A stretch of DNA of 64,000 bases from JAWLEP01 sp964553045 (lineage in GTDB: Bacteria > Fermentibacterota > Fermentibacteria > Fermentibacterales > JCC-6), in assembly GCA_964553045.1 (NCBI GenBank), contig CAZKJG010000001.1, positions 1 to 64,000 on the forward strand. The letters are read 5' to 3'. The translations under genes were made by a program, and so were the position numbers. This document shows positions 49,381 to 58,005 of the stretch, piece by piece (position 1 is the first letter of the stretch; each line of letters opens with the position of its first letter). Under the pieces are notes generated by a model. The model did no database searches and had not been told where the DNA came from. It was given only the letters and a program-made list of their open reading frames with translations.

Positions 49381-50848
49381 TGCGCATCCTCCCTCTGAGC
49401 TTCCACCTGCTGGCTCGGGGCCTCTGTCCGAAGCGGACGCCCCTGCTCTCGGCGGCGGCGATGGCGGCCGCCATGGCGGCAACCTCTATGTGCCTGTCGG
49501 TTCTGGGATGCTCTATCCTGTCGACGATTCCGGTGTCGTAGGCGCCGGAGCGGAAATCCTCGTGGGCCAGTGCCTTCAGGTGGAACGGTACGGTGGTGTG
49601 GACCCCCCGGATCCTGTACTCCATCAGGGCCCGGCGCATGCGGGCCAGCGCCTCTTCCCGGTCCCGTCCCCAGGCCAGGAGTTTGGCCATGAGCGGATCG
49701 TAGTAGAGGGTGATCTCCGTCCCCTCGACGATTCCGGACTCCAGCCGCACTCCCGGACCGGCCGGGTCCTCCAGCTCGGAGATGGTTCCGGTGGAGGGCA
49801 TGAAGGATACCGGATCCTCGGCGCATATCCTGCACTCTATCGCGGCGCCGCTGAAGGAAACGTCCTCCTGCCTCATCGGGAGGGGATGGCCGGCGGCGAT
49901 GCGGATCTGCTCCTTGACTATGTCCACTCCGGTCACCAGCTCGGTGACCGGGTGCTCCACCTGCAGCCGTGCGTTGACCTCGCAGAAGTAGTAGTGACCG
50001 GAGGAGTCCACCAGGAACTCAACGGTGCCGGCGTTGCGGTAGTCCGAGGCCCTCACCGCCCGAATGGCGGCTTCCCCCATCTCCGCCCGCAGACGGGAGT
50101 CCAGCGCGCAGCTGGGAGCCTCCTCTATGAGCTTCTGGAACCGCCGCTGCACCGAGCACTCCCTCTCGCCGAGGTGTATGGCGCTGCCGTGGTGGTCGGC
50201 CAGAATCTGAAACTCCACGTGCCTGGGTCGCTCCAGGTAGCGCTCGATGTATATGTCCGGGTTGTCGAAGGCCGCGGCCGCCTCGGCCGTGGCCTGATCG
50301 AAACCCGAGCGGAGCCCGCCGGGCTCCCGGATCACCCGCACCCCCTTGCCCCCGCCGCCGCCTGCGGCCTTGAGCAGGACGGGGAAGCCGATGTCGCCCG
50401 CAGCCCTCTCGGCCTCGTCGGCGTCGGATATGGGGTCTGTGGTGCCCGGGACTATGGGAATACCGGCCTCCACCGCCATCCTGCGGGCCTGCGTCTTGTT
50501 CCCGAGCAGGGCCATGGATTCCGCGGTGGGCCCGATAAAGGTGATGCCCGCCTCGGCGCACGCCCCCGGCAGCCCCGGGTTCTCGGCCAGGAAGCCGTAC
50601 CCCGGATGGACCGCGTCACAGCCGCTCTTCAGGGCCGTCTCCACGATACCGTCGATCCTCAGGTAGCTCTCCAGGGAGGGCGCCGGACCTATGCAGTAGG
50701 CCTCGTCGGCGTAGCGGACGTGCTTCGAAGCCCTGTCTATCTCGGAGTAGACGGCCACCGACTCCAGGTCCATCTCCCGGCAGGCCCTGATTATGCGCAG
50801 GGCGATCTCGCCGCGGTTGGCCACCAGGATCTTGGCTATGCGGGTCAC
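49355..50848 (-). CDS. Acyl-CoA carboxylase, biotin carboxylase subunit
   Basis: A 497-residue ATP-grasp enzyme that carboxylates biotin with bicarbonate and ATP. It has KILVANRGEIALRIIRACRE at the N-terminus, HPGYGFLAEN, the glycine-rich ATP loop KAAGGGGGKG at about 160-169, EVNARLQVEHPVTELVTGVD and the C-terminal BC domain. GTG start overlaps the carboxyltransferase stop (GTGA). It is slightly longer than AccC, shorter than full PCC alpha; the BT-BCCP part is the separate next gene. Confidence 0.94.
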   Translation of the reverse strand: MTRIAKILVANRGEIALRIIRACREMDLESVAVYSEIDRASKHVRYADEAYCIGPAPSLESYLRIDGIVETALKSGCDAVHPGYGFLAENPGLPGACAEAGITFIGPTAESMALLGNKTQARRMAVEAGIPIVPGTTDPISDADEAERAAGDIGFPVLLKAAGGGGGKGVRVIREPGGLRSGFDQATAEAAAAFDNPDIYIERYLERPRHVEFQILADHHGSAIHLGERECSVQRRFQKLIEEAPSCALDSRLRAEMGEAAIRAVRASDYRNAGTVEFLVDSSGHYYFCEVNARLQVEHPVTELVTGVDIVKEQIRIAAGHPLPMRQEDVSFSGAAIECRICAEDPVSFMPSTGTISELEDPAGPGVRLESGIVEGTEITLYYDPLMAKLLAWGRDREEALARMRRALMEYRIRGVHTTVPFHLKALAHEDFRSGAYDTGIVDRIEHPRTDRHIEVAAMAAAIAAAESRGVRFGQRPRASRWKLRGRMRNGLRRSKW

Positions 50849-52425
50849 AGCGGCATGTTCCCGTGCTTGCGCTCGACCCGCCGCTCCAGCTTGGTATCCA
50901 GCGAGTCCAGCGCCGCCGCCAGCCGGTCCCGGGTCTCGCCGGGCCTGATGACCTCGTCGATGTAGCCGTGCCTGGCGGCGATGTAGGGGTTGTTGAAGGT
51001 ATCCTCGTACTCCTTCACCAGCCTCTGCCTCTCTGCGTCCGGATCGTCCGCCGAGGCCAGCCTTCGGCGGTGGAGTATCTTCACCGCGCCCTTCGCTCCC
51101 ATCACCGCGATCTGCGCCGTGGGCCATGCGAAGTTGAGGTCGGCTCCTATCTGCTTGGAGTTCATCGCGATATAGGCTCCACCATAGGCCTTTCGGATCA
51201 CCACCGTAACCCTGGGAACCGTGGCCTCGCAGAAGGCGTAGAGGAGCTTGGCCCCCTCCTTTATCACGCCGGTGTGCTCCTGGTCCACTCCGGGGAGGAA
51301 GCCCGGCGCGTCCTCCAGCACTATGAGCGGGATGTTGAAGGAGTCGCAGAACCTGACGAACCTGGCCCCCTTGGCCGAGGAACGGGTATCCAGCACCCCC
51401 GCCAGATGGGCCGGCTGGTTGGCGACCACTCCCACCGTCCGCCCGCTTAGGCGGCCCAGCCCCACCACCAGGCTGCGGGCGTAGTCGGCGTGGACCTCCA
51501 GGAAGGAGTCGTCGTCCAGGATGCCGCCTATGATCTGCTTCATGTCGTAGGGGAGCGAGTCGTCATCGGGCAGTATGCCGTCCAGACCGCTCCCCGACGA
51601 CCTGCCGCCGACCTTCCGGAGGAGGGAGCCGATTCTGGCCCGGATGCCGCTTCCGTCCTCCTTCTCCAGGTGGGGAGGATCCTCCATGTTGTTCTGCGGC
51701 AGGTAGGCCAGCAGCTCCCGTATCATGACTATGCACTGCTGGTCGCTTCCGCAGCGGAAGTGGGCGACGCCGCTTTTGGTGTTGTGGGCCGTGGCCCCGC
51801 CCAGGTCCTCGAAGGTCACCTCCTCGTGGGTCACCTCCCGGATCACGCCCGGGCCGGTGAGGAACATGTAGCTGCCGCCGTCCACCATGAAGACGAAATC
51901 GGTCAGTGCGGGGGAGTAGACGGCCCCTCCCGCGCAGGGGCCCATGATGGCCGAGATCTGCGGGACGACACCCGAGGCCCTGACGTTGTTGCGGAAGACG
52001 GTTCCGTAACCGGCCAGGGAGTCTATGCCCTCCTGTATCCTGGCCCCTCCGGAGTCCTTGATGTTCACCATGGGGGCGCCGTTCTTGAGGGCCAGCTCCT
52101 GCGTCCTGGCTATCTTCTCGGCGAACTCCTTCGAGAGAGAGCCCCCGAGGACGGTGAAATCCTCGGAGATAACGTAGACCAGGCGGCCGTGAACCCTTCC
52201 GTAGCCGGTGACCACGCCGTCGCCCGGGAAACGCTTCTTCTCCATTCCGAAGTCGTGGCAGCGGTGGGTGACGAACATCCCCAGCTCCCGGAAGGAGTCC
52301 CTGTCCAGCAGCAGGTCGAGCCGTTCCCTGGCGGTGAGCCTTCCCTCCTCCCGCCGCTTCTGGATCTTCTCCGCCCCGCCACCGTGCAGCGCCTTCTGCC
52401 GCAGTTCGTCGAGCCTGTCCATCAT
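50845..52425 (-). CDS. Acyl-CoA carboxylase, carboxyltransferase subunit (PccB-like)
   Basis: A 526-residue carboxyltransferase of the propionyl/methylmalonyl-CoA type. The N-half has GDGVVTGYGRVHGRLVYVIS, SGGARIQEGIDSLAGYG and IMGPCAGGAVYSPALTDFVF; the C-half has VANQPAHLAGVLDTRSSAKG and GAKLLYAFCEATVPRVTVVI with RKAYGGAYIAMNSK. ATG (52425) follows GGAGGGAG. It transfers CO2 from biotin to acetyl-, propionyl- or another acyl-CoA, or runs in the decarboxylating direction; no Na+-pump membrane subunit is seen. Confidence 0.93.
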   Translation of the reverse strand: MMDRLDELRQKALHGGGAEKIQKRREEGRLTARERLDLLLDRDSFRELGMFVTHRCHDFGMEKKRFPGDGVVTGYGRVHGRLVYVISEDFTVLGGSLSKEFAEKIARTQELALKNGAPMVNIKDSGGARIQEGIDSLAGYGTVFRNNVRASGVVPQISAIMGPCAGGAVYSPALTDFVFMVDGGSYMFLTGPGVIREVTHEEVTFEDLGGATAHNTKSGVAHFRCGSDQQCIVMIRELLAYLPQNNMEDPPHLEKEDGSGIRARIGSLLRKVGGRSSGSGLDGILPDDDSLPYDMKQIIGGILDDDSFLEVHADYARSLVVGLGRLSGRTVGVVANQPAHLAGVLDTRSSAKGARFVRFCDSFNIPLIVLEDAPGFLPGVDQEHTGVIKEGAKLLYAFCEATVPRVTVVIRKAYGGAYIAMNSKQIGADLNFAWPTAQIAVMGAKGAVKILHRRRLASADDPDAERQRLVKEYEDTFNNPYIAARHGYIDEVIRPGETRDRLAAALDSLDTKLERRVERKHGNMPL

Positions 52426-52565
52426 ACTCCCTCCTCCAGAGGCCTCATCTGCATCTGTACCCGTTTGATATGACATGATGCCGCGAGCATGCCAAGTGGC
52501 CGGGCTCCGGCCCCCGGGCGAAAGGGTCTTCGGGCTGGTCGACGGGGGGCGCACGGGGAATGGGG

Positions 52566-55500
52566 CTATCTGCCCAGGACCACGACCTTCCGGCTCTCGG
52601 AGGCCCCTCCGGCGTGCCGTGCGCAGAGGAGGTACAAACCGGTGGGAACGGGGTGGCCGTCGTTCCTCCTCGCGTCCCAGACAAGGGTATGCCTTCCGGC
52701 GGGGAGAGGGCCGCGGAAGACCACGTCCACCAGCCTTCCGGAGAGGTCGTACACCAGGAGCTCGGTCCGGCCGGCGTCCACCGTCACATCCACCGAGACC
52801 GATCCGAAACGGGCCGGATTGGGGTAGGCGCGGGACAGCAGCAGCGGAGGCTGCTGCGGCGAGCCGCCGGTATTGGACCAGCCCGGGGTGGGAGTGTCCA
52901 GCAGGGCCCATTCCCCGCCCCCGTCGGTCAGCCTGCCGAGGGAGCGGTCGGGGGGCACGGGTCCGAAGGTGCGGGAATCGATGAGCGCCAGAGGCGGGTC
53001 CAGGGCCATGGCCAGCGGCCCCGGGGAGCCTTCGGCCGGCTGGCGCCAGAGGTAGAGGCTGTCGCCATCGCCCGATATCCTGAAGGGCAGGTGCAGACCG
53101 TCCTGCCAGAAGTGGCCGTCGGCCCAGACCAGGAGAAAGCCCCCCGCCGGCACCACGGTGCCCGGGGGAAACCTGTAGGTGGCGGGCTGAGAAGGGTCCT
53201 CGGACAGGTATGCCCAGCTGAGGTCGCAGTCGTAGCCCGACCCGTTGTAGAGCTCCAGCCAGTCGTCGTACTCGCCGTAGGTGTCGGCTATGGTGGTGTC
53301 GTTCAGCGACTGCAGCTCGTTTATCACCAGGCCGTCCAGCACCTGGGGGAAGAACACGGCCCCCATGTCCGACCTGGTGCCGTCGGGGTCTTCCATCTCC
53401 GGGGAGCCGGCGTCGATGCAGGGGGACTCCCATGACAGGTGGTAGTCATCGAAGCCCCATTCGGCGAACAGGGGATCGCCGGCTATGTTGCCCTGCCCCG
53501 GCCAGGGCTCCCAGGCCCCGGTGAGGCTGTATGTCACGTCTCCGTTGGAGCCATCCTCGAAGCTGAAGGTCTCGCCGTTGCCGTGGAGTATGGTGTTCAG
53601 CACGGTGGCCTCGCCGGGGCCGAAGCCGGAGGTCTTCACGTAGGTCCTGACGCCGATGTTGCAGCCGGAGATCGTGCAGGACACAATCCCGGCGTGGGAG
53701 TCGTCCTTGACCGCCACGCCCACGGGGCAGCCGGTGATGACGTTGTTCTCCAGGACGGCCTCCGAAGGCTGTCCGCCCCCGGTGCCCACCCCTATGGAGA
53801 AGCCCTTGTCGGTGGAGCCCTCCACCCTGTTGTCCGTGGCCGTTACGCTGCTGCTGTTGATATCGATGCAGTCGCCGTCGATGTTGAAGACATGGCAGCC
53901 GGATACGGTGTACTCCCCCGCCCGGCAGTTCTGGAACTCGATGCCGTCCTGTGATGACCAGGGCGACTCGGTCATGTTGCCGAACTGGCTGGCGGTGATG
54001 GAGGCGGACTGGCCGGACTCCATGAAGAACAGCTCGCCGCGGTTGTCTCCGGTGAGGTCGCAGCTGTCCATGGCCACGGTGCCCCCCTGCATGCTCACGC
54101 AGCGCATGTTGTCGCGGAAGCGGCAGCGGCTCAGAGACAGATCGGAATCCAGGCAGCGCAGACAGGCGCCGGTGGACTCGAACCCACCGGAGCCGGAGAA
54201 GGAGGTAAATGAGAAGTCGGCCGCGGCGTTCTGCAGGAGGATTCCGCCCCAGGGCTCCGGGGCGCTGTTGGCCAGGAATCGGACCGAATCGCCCGCGGTC
54301 CCCAGGCACGATATCCCGCCGTGAACCTCCAGGCTCACACCTTCGGCGAAACGCAGGTCCACGCCGGCGTTCACCTGCAGCGTGGCGCCGTCGGGCACCA
54401 GGAGGTCGCCGCTGACGTAGTAGGGAGACCCCTCCGCGTCCAGGACGGTGTGGCCGTAAAGGGTTCCCGACAGCGCAGACCAGGAGTCCAGCACGGTGAA
54501 GGGGTTGTAGCGGTCGTATCCCTCGGCGTAGCGCCACCAGTAGCCCCCTCCGCCCTCCACCGTCCAGACGTAGTTCCCGGGGTCGAGGTCCACGAAGGTC
54601 CAGGAGGTGTCCTCCAGCTCCACGAACCTGCAGGTGTCGTGGGGCCAGCCCTCGTCTGTGTACAGGTAGAGCCTGTAGTTCACATCGGGCGAGGAGGGGT
54701 CGTAGCAGGCCTCCCAGCTGACGAACTTATCCCCCAGCGACACGGTGTCGCCGCGGAAGGCGCGGAAGCTGCGGGGGTCTTCGTCGTACATCTCCGCCAG
54801 GCCCTCCACCCTGGCCTGTATCACGCTGTCCCGCATGGCGGCCACCGCGTCGTGGAACTCCCCGGGGGTGATGTCGTCGTTCCCGTCCGCCTCCACGGAG
54901 GGGGTGATGGCGGTCTCCAGGGAGTCGATCACCGGGTCGATCAGGCCGGAGGTCAGCAGCGAATCGGCTACGGCGTCGATCCTGGCGAAGAAGGCGTCGA
55001 GCAGGACGGGGTTGAGCAGGACCTTCTCCAGCACGGGGTTGTCGTGCCAGTAGTCGTTGACGCTTCGAGTGTAGGGGCGCAGTATCCAGTCGCCCCACAG
55101 CTTGTCCACGTCCCAGGCCAGCATGGTCCAGAGGCCGGTGCCCCGAATGTCCCTGTAGACGTAGTAGTTGTGGTAGTAGGTGCTGTAGTTCATGGTCAGG
55201 GCGTTCACGGCAAGGATGGTCATCAGCCCGTCGGTGTCGAAGACCCCGCCGATGGTCTGGTGCAGCTCCTCCGGGTCGGCCTGGTCGAGCCAGTCGATGA
55301 GACCGTAGAGGTCGGTCCAGTTCTCGCTCTCGTTGGCCTTCTTCTCCCACCACATCGGCACGTCGTCGTACCTGCTGAGGCAGGCTCCGTCCACGGCGGC
55401 CTTGTAGAGGTTGCCGTCGGGGTCCATGCCCCGGTCGGCCAGGAACTGCTCGTCCACCGGCTCCAGCCGGATGTACAGGCCCACGTAGTCGTCGTTTACG

Positions 55501-55895
55501 TAGACCTCGGCGTGGTCCACCCCGAAGCAGGGGTAGTCCAGCTGCCGCATGATCCAGGCGTAGAGCCAGGCGTGCATGTAGGTGGGGTCCAGGTACTCGG
55601 CGTTGAAGTTCCACTCGGTCCTTCCGGCCAGCGGCTGCGCCTCGGAGAAGGTGATCCGGTAGGACTTCTTCGGGTACTGCCGGGAGCTGTCACCGCGCAG
55701 GCGGATCAGAGCATTCGCGTAGAGGGTGTCCCCCACCTGCACCGTGCAGGGTATCTCTATGTCCTCCTGGTAGTTCTCCATCATGTAGCCGTAGTCGTCG
55801 GGGTCGCAGTAGACGCGATACTGCGGCACCTGCGCCGATGATCCGGCGCATACCACAACCGCGAGCAGGGCCCAGACGGCCGCTGACAGTCTCAT
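52566..55895 (-). CDS. Secreted CotH-kinase / beta-helix / lamin-tail protein with sorting domain
   Basis: A 1109-residue exoprotein. It has a signal peptide (1-21) and a CotH-type domain (about 25-400: IRLRGDSSRQYPKKSYRITF, EVYVNDDYVGLYIRLEPVDE, MLAWDVDKLWG). A linker domain is followed by a right-handed beta-helix (about 560-850, repeated NNVITGCPVGVAV-like turns), a lamin-tail domain (INELQSLNDTTIADTYGEYD) and a T9SS/FlgD-Ig-like end (AYPNPARFGSVSVDV, YDLSGRLVDVV, PTGLYLL). CotH domains phosphorylate spore-coat proteins in Bacillus; in such exoproteins the role is unclear. Confidence 0.85.
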   Translation of the reverse strand: MRLSAAVWALLAVVVCAGSSAQVPQYRVYCDPDDYGYMMENYQEDIEIPCTVQVGDTLYANALIRLRGDSSRQYPKKSYRITFSEAQPLAGRTEWNFNAEYLDPTYMHAWLYAWIMRQLDYPCFGVDHAEVYVNDDYVGLYIRLEPVDEQFLADRGMDPDGNLYKAAVDGACLSRYDDVPMWWEKKANESENWTDLYGLIDWLDQADPEELHQTIGGVFDTDGLMTILAVNALTMNYSTYYHNYYVYRDIRGTGLWTMLAWDVDKLWGDWILRPYTRSVNDYWHDNPVLEKVLLNPVLLDAFFARIDAVADSLLTSGLIDPVIDSLETAITPSVEADGNDDITPGEFHDAVAAMRDSVIQARVEGLAEMYDEDPRSFRAFRGDTVSLGDKFVSWEACYDPSSPDVNYRLYLYTDEGWPHDTCRFVELEDTSWTFVDLDPGNYVWTVEGGGGYWWRYAEGYDRYNPFTVLDSWSALSGTLYGHTVLDAEGSPYYVSGDLLVPDGATLQVNAGVDLRFAEGVSLEVHGGISCLGTAGDSVRFLANSAPEPWGGILLQNAAADFSFTSFSGSGGFESTGACLRCLDSDLSLSRCRFRDNMRCVSMQGGTVAMDSCDLTGDNRGELFFMESGQSASITASQFGNMTESPWSSQDGIEFQNCRAGEYTVSGCHVFNIDGDCIDINSSSVTATDNRVEGSTDKGFSIGVGTGGGQPSEAVLENNVITGCPVGVAVKDDSHAGIVSCTISGCNIGVRTYVKTSGFGPGEATVLNTILHGNGETFSFEDGSNGDVTYSLTGAWEPWPGQGNIAGDPLFAEWGFDDYHLSWESPCIDAGSPEMEDPDGTRSDMGAVFFPQVLDGLVINELQSLNDTTIADTYGEYDDWLELYNGSGYDCDLSWAYLSEDPSQPATYRFPPGTVVPAGGFLLVWADGHFWQDGLHLPFRISGDGDSLYLWRQPAEGSPGPLAMALDPPLALIDSRTFGPVPPDRSLGRLTDGGGEWALLDTPTPGWSNTGGSPQQPPLLLSRAYPNPARFGSVSVDVTVDAGRTELLVYDLSGRLVDVVFRGPLPAGRHTLVWDARRNDGHPVPTGLYLLCARHAGGASESRKVVVLGR

Positions 55896-56050
55896 GGATG
55901 TATCGGAACCTCTCGGCTTGTGCTCTCCCTCAGCTTCCGCGGTCTCAATGCCGCCGAGAGCATATCCATGCCGCCGCGGCAGGTCAAAGCACACCCCGAA
56001 TGGGGAAGGGCCCGCAGCACCTGCGTACTGGCGACTCTTCGAGCAGGTGC

Positions 56051-56548
56051 CTAGCGCTTGTAGCCGATCTTCTGCAGCAGCTCCCGCCGGGCGGCTATGT
56101 CCTCCTGGGACTCCGCCGCCGTGGGAGGGCCGCCGTCGACGACGCCCATGATGCCTCCGCCCTGCTCGGTGCGGGCCACCACCACCTGCACAGGATTTGC
56201 GGTGGCGCAGAAGATGCGGCATACCTCCGGCACCGCCTTGATGGCGTTGAGGACGGCGATGGGATACGCCTTCTCCAGGACCAGCAGGAAGCAGTGGCCG
56301 GCTCCTATGCGCCCGACGTTCTCCTGGGCGATTCGTATCAGCTCGTTATCGGTTCCGTCCCAGCGTATCAGCCGGGGGCCGGAGGCCTCGGCGAAGGCCA
56401 GGCCGAACCTCTCGCCCGGCACCGACTGGGCCACGGCCTCGTAGACGTCCTCTACGGTCTTGATGAAGTGGGACTGACCCAGGATGATGTTGCAGCCCTC
56501 GGGAAACTCCAGCTGGACAGCCTCGAAAAGATCACCCTCAGCGCACAT
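56051..56548 (-). CDS. Adenosine-specific kinase family protein (PF04008)
   Basis: A 165-residue soluble protein with the family pattern LEFPEGCNIILGQSHFIKTV, GERFGLAFAEASGPRLIRWD, GHCFLLVLEKAYPIAVLNAI and EVCRIFCATANPVQVVVART. The family was first described in hyperthermophilic archaea as adenosine-specific kinase; the reaction in bacteria is not established. It lies 27 bases downstream of gatD on the same strand and may share its transcript. Confidence 0.85.
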   Translation of the reverse strand: MCAEGDLFEAVQLEFPEGCNIILGQSHFIKTVEDVYEAVAQSVPGERFGLAFAEASGPRLIRWDGTDNELIRIAQENVGRIGAGHCFLLVLEKAYPIAVLNAIKAVPEVCRIFCATANPVQVVVARTEQGGGIMGVVDGGPPTAAESQEDIAARRELLQKIGYKR

Positions 56549-56575
56549 ACGTATCCCTTCCTCTCCGGTCCTCCG

Positions 56576-57961
56576 TTACTTCTGCAAGAGCTTCATGCAC
56601 CGCTCCACCTCGGGTACGCCTCCCTGCAGTATGATGTAGCCGTCAGGCGGCTCGGTGGGCGTTATCTCGTGGGAGATCGGCGTCTGCATCAGCTCCTTCA
56701 CCTCTTCGTCGTCGTCGGCCGCGGCCAGGGCCCAGCCCAGCTTCATGCAGGCAACCTCCGGCAGCATGTTGCCCAGGGGAACCACCCCGCGCTCCATCAG
56801 CATCCTTCCGGTGTCGTAGACGTACATCTGAGTGTAGCCCCACAGGGTCTGCACCGTCATGTAGACGTGCACCCCGGCTTCGGTGGCCCGGCGCAGGGGC
56901 TCGTACAGGGGCTTGTTCACGTGGCCCAGGCCGGTGCCGGCTATCACTATGCCCCGGTAGCCGTTCTCCACCAGGCTGTCAATTATGTCGGCCTTCATGT
57001 TCGGGTAGTAGTAGACGATGGTTACCCGGTCGTCGAAGACAGGCTGGATGACGGGCCTGCGCTCCGGGTCGCGCTTTCGGTAGTCGTCCTTGAGGTAGGT
57101 GAAGCTCTCCCGGTCCACCATGGCCAGCGGTATGTCGCCGATGGTGCGGAAGGTGCTGCGGTAGCTGGAGTGCATCTTGCGCACCCGGGTGCCCCGGTGC
57201 AGCAGCCCGTAGCGGTCGCTGGTGGGGCCGAACATGCAGACCATCACCTCGGCGGCGTCGCAGTAGGCGGCGGTGCGGGTGGCGTGGATCAGATTCAGGG
57301 CCGCGTCGGAGCTGGGCCGGTCGGACGACCGCTGCGAGCCCACCAGCACCACCGGCACCGGCAGGTCCCGGCACATGAAGGACAGCGCCGCGGCGGTATG
57401 GTGCATGGTGTCGGTGCCGTGGCCTATGACTATGCCGGCGGTGCCCTTCTCGATCTCCCGGCCTATGGCCTCGGCGAGGGTGGTGTACTGCAGGGGGCCC
57501 ATGTCCTCGCTGAAGATGCCGAAGAGCTTCTCGGTCTCCAGGTTGCAGATGTCGGCCAGCTCGGGAACGGCTCCGTACAGCTCCCCCGGCGAGAAGGCGG
57601 GGATCACCGCCCCCGTCTTGTAGTCCAGGCGGCTGGCTATGGTGCCGCCGGTGCCCAGCAGCTTCACGTTGGGATGCTCGGGGTCGAAGGGAAACTCCTG
57701 CTCGGGTATCTGGTAGTGGGCCTCCCGGCTGCCCAGCCTCTTCGAGCCGGTTACCTTCTCGGCGCTTATTCCGATGTTGTAGCCGGTGTAGAGCTTCAGG
57801 ACTATGTGGCTGTCGTCCGCGGTCTCGCTGCGGGGCAGAATGACGCCTTTGAAGACGTTCGGGCCCGAGTGCAGCTCCACGTCGTCCCAGACCTTGAGGG
57901 CGTTCTCCTCCAGGACCTTCCGCGCCGGCCCCCGGTAGCCCTTCAGCTTGTCCTCGGTCAT
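56576..57961 (-). CDS. gatD: Archaeal-type Glu-tRNA(Gln) amidotransferase subunit D (GatD-like)
   Basis: A 461-residue GatD: an N-terminal beta-barrel of about 90 residues, then an asparaginase-like domain with LLGTGGTIASRLDYKTGAV (first Thr of the catalytic set) and GIVIGHGTDTMHHTAAALSF (Thr-Asp pair), plus DAALNLIHATR. GatDE converts Glu-tRNA(Gln) to Gln-tRNA(Gln) in archaea; the N-terminal barrel separates GatD from plain asparaginases. No gatE is in the window. ATG 57961 follows GGGAG; a second ATG lies 15 bases upstream (57976). Confidence 0.88.
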   Translation of the reverse strand: MTEDKLKGYRGPARKVLEENALKVWDDVELHSGPNVFKGVILPRSETADDSHIVLKLYTGYNIGISAEKVTGSKRLGSREAHYQIPEQEFPFDPEHPNVKLLGTGGTIASRLDYKTGAVIPAFSPGELYGAVPELADICNLETEKLFGIFSEDMGPLQYTTLAEAIGREIEKGTAGIVIGHGTDTMHHTAAALSFMCRDLPVPVVLVGSQRSSDRPSSDAALNLIHATRTAAYCDAAEVMVCMFGPTSDRYGLLHRGTRVRKMHSSYRSTFRTIGDIPLAMVDRESFTYLKDDYRKRDPERRPVIQPVFDDRVTIVYYYPNMKADIIDSLVENGYRGIVIAGTGLGHVNKPLYEPLRRATEAGVHVYMTVQTLWGYTQMYVYDTGRMLMERGVVPLGNMLPEVACMKLGWALAAADDDEEVKELMQTPISHEITPTEPPDGYIILQGGVPEVERCMKLLQK

Positions 57962-58005
57962 CCGTTCTCCCGTCATGTGCTTGTGGTGAGACCCGGGGCC
58001 TGCGG

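Noticed and set aside
54321..55841. Long plus-strand open frame opposite the CotH gene
   Set aside because: Repetitive Val/Gly/Gln/His composition typical of antisense to an acidic, Tyr-rich protein; no start signal or domain.
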